The translations under genes and the position numbers were made by a program. Below are positions 18,090 through 24,755 of a stretch of 28,952 bases of DNA, piece by piece (the first letter of the stretch is position 1; each line of letters begins with the position of its first letter). Source of the stretch: JAGLTN01 sp023135255 (lineage in GTDB: Bacteria > Planctomycetota > Phycisphaerae > Sedimentisphaerales > Anaerobacaceae). A model generated the notes under the pieces. The model worked only from the letters and a program-made list of their open reading frames with translations, was not told where the DNA came from and made no database searches. Location: NCBI GenBank assembly GCA_030639495.1, contig DAOWCP010000021.1, forward strand, positions 1 to 28,952, written 5' to 3'.

Positions 18090-18434
18090 TTACTGCTTAA
18101 TCATAATAAGCAACATTTTAAATTTCACATCTGCTGTAACAGAATGAGCTACGTTACAGGGCATGACGATTATTTCCCCGTTGCCAACTTCGATCTTTTT
18201 ACCTGCGATAATTATCGAAGCTGCCCCATCGAGAACCACAACTGTGGCATCATAAGGCGAAGTATGCTCACTAAGCCTTTGCCCTTTATCAAAAGCAAAA
18301 ACAGTTAAATTGCCTACCGGCTTATCGAGTATTGTTTTGCTTACTATCGAATCTTGTGAATATTCAACCAGCTCAGCAAGATTTTGACTTTGCCCCAACA
18401 CTGCAGGCAATATGACTTTTTTGTTGTCATCCAT
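18090..18434 (-). CDS. Small cupin-domain protein
   Basis: 114 residues of predicted beta-barrel cupin fold. Cupin motif 1 is partly visible as SEHTSPYDATVVVLDGAA, and motif 2 as IIVMPCNVAHSVTA; these give two His residues but not the full His3-Glu set, so metal binding is possible but incomplete. Cytoplasmic; AGGAG lies 7 bases before the ATG. It sits between the Rrf2 regulator and hcp, 53 bases from hcp, so it is likely co-regulated. Cupins of this size often accompany Rrf2/hcp genes in anaerobes (recalled). Function unknown; a small-molecule sensor or binding role is one possibility. Confidence 0.82.
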   Translation of the reverse strand: MDDNKKVILPAVLGQSQNLAELVEYSQDSIVSKTILDKPVGNLTVFAFDKGQRLSEHTSPYDATVVVLDGAASIIIAGKKIEVGNGEIIVMPCNVAHSVTADVKFKMLLIMIKQ

Positions 18435-18449
18435 TTTTCCACTCCTACT

Positions 18450-18929
18450 TTAAGAATTCAAATTCCCTGAAAGCTCTTCTAAAGTAACATCTGTTAAAAA
18501 ACCTTCAATATAATTCTGCAAACCTTTAAGTTTTTTACCGATCGGGCAATTGGGTTGTTTAGGACACTGATCTTTACCAAGCATACACCGATTCAAACTC
18601 AAAGGCCCCTGTATTGCATTGATCATATCAGCCAGGGAAATAGCACAAGGCTTCTTCGCCAGCATAAATCCGCCTTTAGCTCCCATTCGACTTTGAAGAA
18701 AACCTGCCCCATGCAATTTCTGCAACAATTTACAAGCCAACTGATAAGGCACATCTTGCTCACCCGATAATTTCCTCGCTGAAACCATCGGCCCCGCAGA
18801 AGCAGCCCTCCCCGCAGAAACCATCGGCCCCGCAGAAGCTGCCGTCCCCGCAGAAACCGTCGTCCCCGCAGAAGCTATCCCAACCATCAGCCGTAACGCA
18901 TAATCCGTATTGCGCCGAATCACATCCAT
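18450..18929 (-). CDS. Rrf2 family Fe-S transcriptional regulator with internal repeat expansion
   Basis: Winged-helix regulator of the Rrf2 family (IscR, NsrR), whose Fe-S cluster senses nitric oxide or redox state. Visible: the N-terminal helix RRNTDYALRLMVGIA, the winged-helix core KLSGEQDVPYQLACKLLQ, the wing RMGAKGGFMLAKKP, and the cluster cysteines in CMLGKDQCPKQPNC (C-x6-C-x5-C). Between helix 1 and the DNA-binding core lies an Ala/Ser/Gly-rich stretch made of SAGxxx repeats, absent from ordinary members. The chosen ATG at 18929 has GGTGG 7 bases upstream; the ATG at 18956 would add nine atypical residues. It heads the hcp operon and probably represses it and itself. Confidence 0.92.
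   Translation of the reverse strand: MDVIRRNTDYALRLMVGIASAGTTVSAGTAASAGPMVSAGRAASAGPMVSARKLSGEQDVPYQLACKLLQKLHGAGFLQSRMGAKGGFMLAKKPCAISLADMINAIQGPLSLNRCMLGKDQCPKQPNCPIGKKLKGLQNYIEGFLTDVTLEELSGNLNS
18781..18888 (-). repeat. In-frame minisatellite, three 36-bp copies, inside the Rrf2 gene
   Basis: Copies at 18781-18816, 18817-18852 and 18853-18888, the last diverging at its end. Each copy is two 18-bp half-units (written on the plus strand, each beginning cccgcagaa). The unit is a multiple of three, so copy-number change keeps the frame and adds or removes 12 residues. It encodes the SAG-rich linker. Confidence 0.9.
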
Positions 18930-18957
18930 ATCAAATCCACCTTTATATTTAACCAAG

Positions 18958-19001
18958 TAAGATTACGTTAGTCTTATATGAATAAATTGTCAACATGCAA
19001 A
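18958..19001 (-). promoter_or_regulatory. Candidate promoter and overlapping dyad operator of the Rrf2-hcp operon
   Basis: An imperfect 19-bp palindrome lies at 18958-18976 (taagattacgttagtctta, arms TAAGAxTA/TAxTCTTA). On the minus strand a -10-like TATAAG (18973-18978) overlaps its upstream edge, with TTTGCA (18996-19001) 17 bases further upstream. A perfect TTGACA at 18988-18993 is also present but lacks a good -10 at 17 bases. The overlap of dyad and promoter fits Rrf2 autorepression; NsrR sites also have AAGAT-like arms. Inference. Confidence 0.42.
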
Positions 19002-19114
19002 ATGTAAAAATATTTAAAATTGCTTAAATTCACACAAAAATGCGTTTTTTGTTTAAAAATGGCAAATATTTTTTACTAAATCTGGTTGTGAAAATTCAAA
19101 AGTCGGCAATTATT

Positions 19115-19246
19115 TTTGTTAATTTTGGTTGGTCTTTGTTAATTTTAGTTGGTTTTTGTTAATTTTGGTTGGGCTTTGTTAATTTTGGTTGGTCTTTGTT
19201 GATTTTAGTTGGGCTTTGTTAATTTTGGTTGGTTTTTGTTAATTTT
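19115..19246. repeat. 20-bp tandem repeat, six full copies plus 12 bases
   Basis: Unit tttgttaattttggttggtc, with copies starting at 19115, 19135, 19155, 19175, 19195 and 19215 and a 12-base partial at 19235. The differences are mainly A/G in ttttRgtt, t/c and g/t at the end, and one a-to-g in copy 5. It begins directly after the TIGR02757 stop codon (reading the minus strand) and lies before the Rrf2 promoter. There are no unique spacers between copies. Confidence 0.95.
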
Positions 19247-20098
19247 TCAGTGATTTTTACAAATGTAATTCAGTTCGCAGTTTTCGCAATAGGCGGTTAA
19301 TTGTCCATTACAGTTTTCCACAATGCCAATTCTCGACAGGGCAAAATCGTATTTTGCGGGGTCGGCTGAATTTATTTTTTTGAAGCTTTGTGTTATTTCG
19401 ACCGCAGCTTTTAAATCGACTGATTTTCGATCATAGAAATTTAATATTTTGCAAAGCCTGCTCATGTGAATGTCGATGGGCACTATCAGTTTTGCTTTGT
19501 CAACGTTTTCCCACAAGCCTGCATCAACATCATCATCGCGTACCATCCATCGCAGAAAAAGATTCAGCCTTTTGCAGGCACTTGCTTTGGCAGGATCGGT
19601 TAGTAGATATTTTAAACCCGGGCTGATTTGGCCTTTATGTTTGGAAGCATATTCATCTATTAACTTGTGACAGAACATTGTCAAAGCAGGCAGGATGTTT
19701 TCATCTTTGCTGCTATAGCCAATCAGGAAAAATTTTTCGACACTGCCATACTTATTTAAAACTTTTTTCAGCAAAATAAGCAAATCAGAGATGTCGTCAC
19801 CGGTGTTAAATCTATGTTTAAAATCAGTAAGGGTGCGTCTTTTCGCTTTATTAAAATTTACCACGAAATCAAACGGACTTTGGCCGAACCTTGTAAAAAG
19901 GTCTGTTAAGCTTTTTTCTATTTGCTGAACTCGACCATAAGCGAGCATCGCTGACAGTAAAGCAACTATTTCCATGTCCGCAGGTTTTTTATATTTATAA
20001 ATAAACTGCAGCGGATCGGGAGCGATATTTTTCTTATGGTTATACTTTTTATAGAGCTTTTCAAGAAGCTGTTTTATCTCTTTGGTGTTTTCAACCAT
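19247..20098 (-). CDS. TIGR02757/DUF2400 family protein
   Basis: 283-residue cytoplasmic protein of the TIGR02757 family, all helical and distantly like HhH-GPD DNA glycosylases; the function is not established to my knowledge. Recognisable features are DPLQFIYKYKKPADMEIVAL near the N-terminus, AYGRVQQIEKSL, NLFLRWMVRDDDVDAGLW, and VPIDIHMSRLCKIL followed by YDFALSRIGI. The C-terminal CENCELNYIC carries three cysteines that could bind a metal. It is 20 bases downstream of the DUF255 gene in the same direction and so likely the last gene of the long operon. The ribosome-binding site is poor (GGAT 11 bases upstream), so the start is uncertain by a few codons. The 20-bp repeat follows its stop. 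Confidence 0.88.
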   Translation of the reverse strand: MVENTKEIKQLLEKLYKKYNHKKNIAPDPLQFIYKYKKPADMEIVALLSAMLAYGRVQQIEKSLTDLFTRFGQSPFDFVVNFNKAKRRTLTDFKHRFNTGDDISDLLILLKKVLNKYGSVEKFFLIGYSSKDENILPALTMFCHKLIDEYASKHKGQISPGLKYLLTDPAKASACKRLNLFLRWMVRDDDVDAGLWENVDKAKLIVPIDIHMSRLCKILNFYDRKSVDLKAAVEITQSFKKINSADPAKYDFALSRIGIVENCNGQLTAYCENCELNYICKNH

Positions 20099-20118
20099 CA
20101 GGAGCTATCCGATCTCTA

Positions 20119-22293
20119 CTACTTAATTTGCCTGACTTTCGTATCAAGCAATTTTTTAAACTCATCAAAATTATTTATGGGTTTTTTGCAGGCATAATTT
20201 TCACAGAAATAAACTGTAGGCCTGCCATCGATCATATTCTGCAATTCTAAAAAGGCCGCAACAGATTCTATCTTCTTACCCTGTTTTGAAGATTCATGCA
20301 ACAAAATAACAGAATTGGGCAAAAACGCAGAATAAATTGTTTTTATAATTTTTGAAGTATCCGCAGAGTCCGCATCGCCGGCTATTACTATTTCCTGTCG
20401 TGGTCCAAGGTGAAAATCAACCGCCAGGAGCATCTCAGTAAGCGAAAAAGGCGATTGCTGCAGCTGAAATGAAAAGGAATCCAGAATTTTTTGGGCCTTT
20501 TCAGTATATTCAGAGTCCATAGTCAGCTGTCCAAATTTCAATAAAGCTAATGCAGATACTGAGTTTCCAGAGGGAATCGCACCATCATAATCGGAGATGG
20601 TTTTAAAAATAAGTTTCTCTGAATCCGAACCGACAAGAGAAAAACCACTATGCTCAGCGTCAGAGAATAATTCTATCATCTCATCCGCCAGAGCTTTGGC
20701 TTCTATGAGCCATTTAGCATCGAAGCTGGCGTGGTAAAGATCGACCAAAGCCATTATCAGAAACGCATAATCGTCTAAGAAGCCTTTTTGCACGGAGAAG
20801 TCTTTAGCGTAGAACCTCATCAACCGACCATTTTTTTTCAAGTTGGTTAAGATAAAGTCAGCAGCTTTTTCAGCGGCTAAGAGGTATTTTTTTTCATTCA
20901 GAATAGCTGAACCTTGAGCAAGCGATGAGATCATTAAGCCATTCCATGCGGTTATTATTTTTTCATCGCGTGCGGGCCTGATTCTTTTGGCTCTAATCTC
21001 GAAAAGTTTTGATCGGCTATTCTTCAGAATGTTTTTTACTTCTTCAATCGATATTTCAAACTCACCGGCTAATGATTCGACTGAGTTATTAACATAGAGA
21101 ATATTTTTAGCAGATTCAAAGTTGCCTTGTTCTTTTACTCCATAGTAAGAGGAAAATACCTTCGCTGATCTTTCATCAAGAGCAGCGTATATCTGCGTTT
21201 TCTCCCAGAGGTAAAAGAGTCCTTCTCTGCCTTGGCTGTCGGCATCTTCTGCGCTGTAAAATGGGCCTTTGTCATTTTTCATGTCACGCAGGACATATTC
21301 AAAAATATCTTTTGCGATATCAGCATAATTTTCATCCGCGGTAACCTGATAGGCCTGAAGATATATTCTCGCTAACAGCGCCTGGTCGTAGAGCATTTTT
21401 TCGAAATGCGGTGCAAACCATTTTGCATCGGTGCTGTAGCGGTGAAAGCCCCCTCCTAAATGGTCATATATACCGCCTTTTGCCATGCTATCAAGTGTTT
21501 GAGTTACCATATTCAGGGCTTGTTCATTACCTGTTCGATACCAGAACCTTAAAAGAAAAGACAGATTACTGGTTTGGGGAAATTTCGGCGATATACCAAA
21601 ACCGCCGTTAACCGAATCGAAAGAACCTGTAAAATGATCGAAGGCATCGGTTAGAATTTTTTCGTCTATTTTTTCTTTGGAAGTTTGACTCGGTTTAGAA
21701 AGGAAAGCACTGAGTTCTTCAGCTGACTTTAGAAGTTTTTCCCTGTCATTTTTCCATGCATCTGCGATGACCAAAAGCAATGAACTAAAGCCTCTCCTGC
21801 CATAATTATCGACGGGAGGGAAATATGTTCCCCCAAAAAAAGGTTTTCCCTGGGGGGTGAGAAAAACCGATAAAGGCCAACCGCCAGAACCAGTCATTAC
21901 CTGAACAGCTTTCATATAGACAGCGTCTATGTCGGGTCTGTGCTCACGGTCGACCTTTATCGAGATAAAATTTTCATTCATTACCTTTGCAACGTTGGGA
22001 TCGGAAAAACTTTCACGCTCCATAACGTGACACCAGTGGCAAGTAGAATAACCTATAGAAAGAAAGACTGGCTTATCCTGCTCCCGGGCAATTTTAAATG
22101 CTTCATCAGACCACGGATACCAGTCGACGGGATTATGCGCATGCTGGAGCAGATAGGGACTTACCTCATTTATAAGCCTGTTCGTATATTCTTGTGAATC
22201 ACCATATTTCTGCACAGTTTTGCTTCCAACAAAAACTATCACCAGAATAAAGGATACAGCAATTAAAACCCTGACAGGGTTATAGTGACTCAT
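20119..22293 (-). CDS. DUF255 thioredoxin-domain protein (YyaL/SSP411-like)
   Basis: 724 residues. A hydrophobic N-terminal segment (about residues 8-24, VLIAVSFILVIVFVG) suggests a membrane anchor or uncleaved signal. The DUF255 thioredoxin-like domain follows: NEVSPYLLQHAHNPVDWYPW, then STCHWCHVMERESF with the CxxC pair at C85 and C88, then GSGGWPLSVFLTPQGKPFFG. The long C-terminal part is helical and resembles (alpha/alpha)6-barrel glycosidase-like or cellobiose-epimerase-like domains, as usual for this family, with GGGFHRYSTD and PHFEKMLYDQALL. Many family members lack the anchor. No confirmed biochemical role; a thiol-redox or folding function is suggested by the CxxC. It sits 42 bases after the cysteine-rich lipoprotein gene. 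Confidence 0.9.
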   Translation of the reverse strand: MSHYNPVRVLIAVSFILVIVFVGSKTVQKYGDSQEYTNRLINEVSPYLLQHAHNPVDWYPWSDEAFKIAREQDKPVFLSIGYSTCHWCHVMERESFSDPNVAKVMNENFISIKVDREHRPDIDAVYMKAVQVMTGSGGWPLSVFLTPQGKPFFGGTYFPPVDNYGRRGFSSLLLVIADAWKNDREKLLKSAEELSAFLSKPSQTSKEKIDEKILTDAFDHFTGSFDSVNGGFGISPKFPQTSNLSFLLRFWYRTGNEQALNMVTQTLDSMAKGGIYDHLGGGFHRYSTDAKWFAPHFEKMLYDQALLARIYLQAYQVTADENYADIAKDIFEYVLRDMKNDKGPFYSAEDADSQGREGLFYLWEKTQIYAALDERSAKVFSSYYGVKEQGNFESAKNILYVNNSVESLAGEFEISIEEVKNILKNSRSKLFEIRAKRIRPARDEKIITAWNGLMISSLAQGSAILNEKKYLLAAEKAADFILTNLKKNGRLMRFYAKDFSVQKGFLDDYAFLIMALVDLYHASFDAKWLIEAKALADEMIELFSDAEHSGFSLVGSDSEKLIFKTISDYDGAIPSGNSVSALALLKFGQLTMDSEYTEKAQKILDSFSFQLQQSPFSLTEMLLAVDFHLGPRQEIVIAGDADSADTSKIIKTIYSAFLPNSVILLHESSKQGKKIESVAAFLELQNMIDGRPTVYFCENYACKKPINNFDEFKKLLDTKVRQIK

Positions 22294-22335
22294 AGCTGTT
22301 TGCCTCGTTAATGAAATATTCCCAACTATACGCTA

Positions 22336-22587
22336 TTAGATTTTGGGAATTTTGCAGCAACCGGGTGAACCTTTCACAAGACCGCATTTCTCGCATTTTT
22401 CCTGACCGGGTTTGCAGCAAAGTTCACTGCCTTTGACCTGACCGCACATTGCGCAAAGCTCAACGGATTCTGCCACAACCGCAGCGCCGGTATCTGCAGG
22501 TTCTTCTTTTTTGCAGCCGGCAGAGATAATCATCAGGGATGCCAGAATTAAGACTAAGACCAACAAGGTTTTCTTTACTCTTTTCAT
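22336..22587 (-). CDS. Small cysteine-rich putative lipoprotein
   Basis: 83 residues. The first 25 form a lipoprotein-like signal (LVLVLILASLMIISAGC, with lipobox position -3 being Ser rather than the usual hydrophobic residue). The mature part has two near-identical cysteine motifs, CAMCGQVKGSELCCK and CEKCGLVKGSPGCCK, each with a CxxC and a CC pair, giving eight cysteines in about 40 residues. This suggests two small metal-binding sites, for example zinc or iron, facing the periplasm or outside. GGAA lies 6 bases before the ATG. It is in the middle of the redox operon, between COQ7-like and DUF255 genes. I do not recognise a named family. Confidence 0.85.
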   Translation of the reverse strand: MKRVKKTLLVLVLILASLMIISAGCKKEEPADTGAAVVAESVELCAMCGQVKGSELCCKPGQEKCEKCGLVKGSPGCCKIPKI

Positions 22588-22625
22588 AACATGTTCCTTT
22601 CAAAAAAAAAGTTTAATAAAATACG

Positions 22626-23150
22626 TTAATTTTCTCGGCTGTGCAGAAAATTCTGCCAGTTATGAACGTGTCCTTTTTCATCAGCCTGATTTTTTTCGAC
22701 TATTTTTTTCGTATCGTCATCCCATTCTATAGTTTCAAGCAACTCGGCATAATGATTAACAGCTTTGTTTTCAACCCAGATCCCGGTTTTGAGCATCATT
22801 TTTTCACCAAGAATTCTTGAGCCGAAACCAAAGACAAATCCAACTATCCAGTATGCCCATCTGAAGGGGTTAGGCTTAAAACCATATTCGTAAAGCTTGA
22901 TCTGAAAATCCTGATAGTGCGTCATTTCGTTACACATGGCTGCAATAAGCTGGCGATTCAATTCGGTATCAGCTTTTGTCAGTTGAAATCTGTATGTCGT
23001 TGTTGCCATCAGTTCCAGAGTATGCAGCGTCAGCAGTCCTTTTTTTATGGCTTTCAATCTTTCAGGGGCTGTGCCTTTTGCTCTTAGTTTAAAATCATTG
23101 CTGTTCAGCTGGGGTCTGATTATAGAAATATCGTAATTTGTTTCGCTCAT
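22626..23150 (-). CDS. COQ7-like (demethoxyubiquinone hydroxylase family) di-iron protein
   Basis: 174 residues of ferritin-like four-helix fold. Di-iron ligand motifs are visible in order: LHTLELMATTTYR, NEMTHYQDF (Glu and His two residues apart from the helix pair), GIWVENKAVNHYAELL, and ADEKGHVHNW. A hydrophobic stretch, FRWAYWIVGFVFGFGSRILG, probably lies on the membrane as in COQ7. The family hydroxylates ubiquinone precursors in aerobes, but nothing else here points to ubiquinone synthesis; in an anaerobic redox operon it may instead scavenge O2 or peroxide, or act on another quinone. This is inference. The ribosome-binding site is weak. It lies 18 bases after the glucose-6-phosphate dehydrogenase stop. 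Confidence 0.87.
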   Translation of the reverse strand: MSETNYDISIIRPQLNSNDFKLRAKGTAPERLKAIKKGLLTLHTLELMATTTYRFQLTKADTELNRQLIAAMCNEMTHYQDFQIKLYEYGFKPNPFRWAYWIVGFVFGFGSRILGEKMMLKTGIWVENKAVNHYAELLETIEWDDDTKKIVEKNQADEKGHVHNWQNFLHSREN

Positions 23151-23168
23151 TTTTTTTATCTTTCAATT

Positions 23169-24719
23169 TCAATCGACCGATATATTTCGCCATTTTCGAC
23201 CATCGGATTCTATCAGGTCATCTGCCTGCGGGAAAGATTCGCTGCCTGCTGGATATGTATATGATGCAGCTTCATCTTTCTGCCAGGCCTGCAATACAGG
23301 CTCAAGCAATTTCCATGATGCTTCGACGGAGTCGTACCTTGTAAATAAGGTCTGGTCGCCGAGCATGCAATCCAAAAGAAGTCTCTGGTATGCTTCGGGC
23401 ATTTCTATCAGAAAAACATTTTTATAATTGAAGTTCATATCCAAAGTTGTCATGCAGATTTTTGAACCGGGTCTTTTTGCCTGGAAGCTCAGCGACATTC
23501 CCTCTTCAGGCTGAATCTGAAAAACAAGAACATTCGGCGGCATCTCATCAAGGCCCACACTTGCAAAGAGAGAATGAGGAACCGATTTGAAATAAACCAC
23601 TATTTCAGTATCCTTTGCCTTCATCGCTTTTCCAGTACGCAGATAAAAGGGAACCCCTTTCCATCTCCAGTTATCAATGAAAAGCCTGGCAGCAACAAAG
23701 GTCTCTGTTTTTGAATTTTCCGCAACAGATTTTTCATCGAGATATCCTTTGACTTGCTCAGCTTTTATTTTACCCGGGCTATATTGCGCCCTCACAAAAT
23801 TATCATTAATTGTTTTAATATCTACAGGCCTGATAGCTTTTAGAAGTTTTACTTTTTCATCGCGAATGCTGTCCGCTTCAAAAGAAACAGGAGGCTCCAT
23901 AGCAGCAAGAGCGAGCATTTGCAGCATGTGATTTTGAAACATATCCCGCAGTGCTCCGCTTTTGTCGTAATAGTTTGCGCGGTGACCAACGCCGATGGAT
24001 TCTGAAATGGTAATCTGTATGTGGTCTATATAATTGCGATTCCAGATCGGCTCAAAAATCAAGTTGGCAAATCTGAACATCAAAATATTCTGCACGGTTT
24101 CCTTACCGAGATAGTGATCTATGCGGTATATCTGCGATTCATCGAAACAATGGCCTATATGTTCGTTGAGCTGGGTTGCACTTTTAAGGTCATGACCAAA
24201 AGGTTTTTCAATAACGAGCCTGATATTTTTATTTTTTTGAGCCTCAGCAGAACAGGACAGCTGGGCATGTTTTAATTGGTCGACTATTGTGGCATACAGA
24301 AAAGGAGGCACCGCAAGATAGAAAACAATATTTTCAATGCCTTTATATTTTTTGTTAAGCCCGCCTGCCCGCTTGCGCATACGCTGATAGAAATCTGCGT
24401 CATCATAGTTGCCATCAATATAATAAAGCTTTTCAAGAAAGACATTCATATCCTGAGAGGATATGAAATCAGAATTGTTGCGAACAGACTCCTTGGCCAA
24501 TTCACGGAATTGCTCATCGGACAATTTAGTTCTGCCACAGCCTAATAAATAAAAATTGTCATTGAGCAGGTTTTGAGTGTAAAGCTGAAAAATGCTTTTG
24601 AATAATTTTCTGCGAACAAGATCTCCTGATGCGCCAAAAACAACAAACCCGCAAGGCGGCGCCGGTGTCTCAGCACAAACAATATCCTGCTTATTTATAG
24701 TCGGTTGAATTTGAGGCAT
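23169..24719 (-). CDS. zwf: Glucose-6-phosphate 1-dehydrogenase
   Basis: Oxidises glucose-6-phosphate to 6-phosphogluconolactone, reducing NADP+ (or NAD+) and opening the oxidative pentose phosphate pathway; cytoplasmic. The N-terminal Rossmann motif FGASGDLVRRKLF, the VIEKPFGHDL segment and the active-site RIDHYLGKETVQN are intact. Later segments VPFYLRTGKAM, FQIQPEEGMSLSFQAKRPG and MLGDQTLFTRYDSVEASW complete the family fold. 516 residues, normal. AGGGAG lies 6 bases before the ATG. Its place among O2/NO defence genes suggests a role in supplying NADPH for reductive detoxification. No gluconolactonase or 6-phosphogluconate dehydrogenase gene is next to it here. Confidence 0.96.
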   Translation of the reverse strand: MPQIQPTINKQDIVCAETPAPPCGFVVFGASGDLVRRKLFKSIFQLYTQNLLNDNFYLLGCGRTKLSDEQFRELAKESVRNNSDFISSQDMNVFLEKLYYIDGNYDDADFYQRMRKRAGGLNKKYKGIENIVFYLAVPPFLYATIVDQLKHAQLSCSAEAQKNKNIRLVIEKPFGHDLKSATQLNEHIGHCFDESQIYRIDHYLGKETVQNILMFRFANLIFEPIWNRNYIDHIQITISESIGVGHRANYYDKSGALRDMFQNHMLQMLALAAMEPPVSFEADSIRDEKVKLLKAIRPVDIKTINDNFVRAQYSPGKIKAEQVKGYLDEKSVAENSKTETFVAARLFIDNWRWKGVPFYLRTGKAMKAKDTEIVVYFKSVPHSLFASVGLDEMPPNVLVFQIQPEEGMSLSFQAKRPGSKICMTTLDMNFNYKNVFLIEMPEAYQRLLLDCMLGDQTLFTRYDSVEASWKLLEPVLQAWQKDEAASYTYPAGSESFPQADDLIESDGRKWRNISVD

Positions 24720-24755
24720 TTCAAACTCCCTGAATTAAATATCATAAGCAAATTA

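Noticed and set aside
18988..18993. TTGACA as the -35 of the Rrf2 operon
   Set aside because: At the usual 17-base spacing the -10 is TAACGT (three of six), worse than the TTTGCA/TATAAG pair; both remain weakly supported.
19115..19246. CRISPR array
   Set aside because: The 20-bp units abut with no unique spacers and there are no cas genes.
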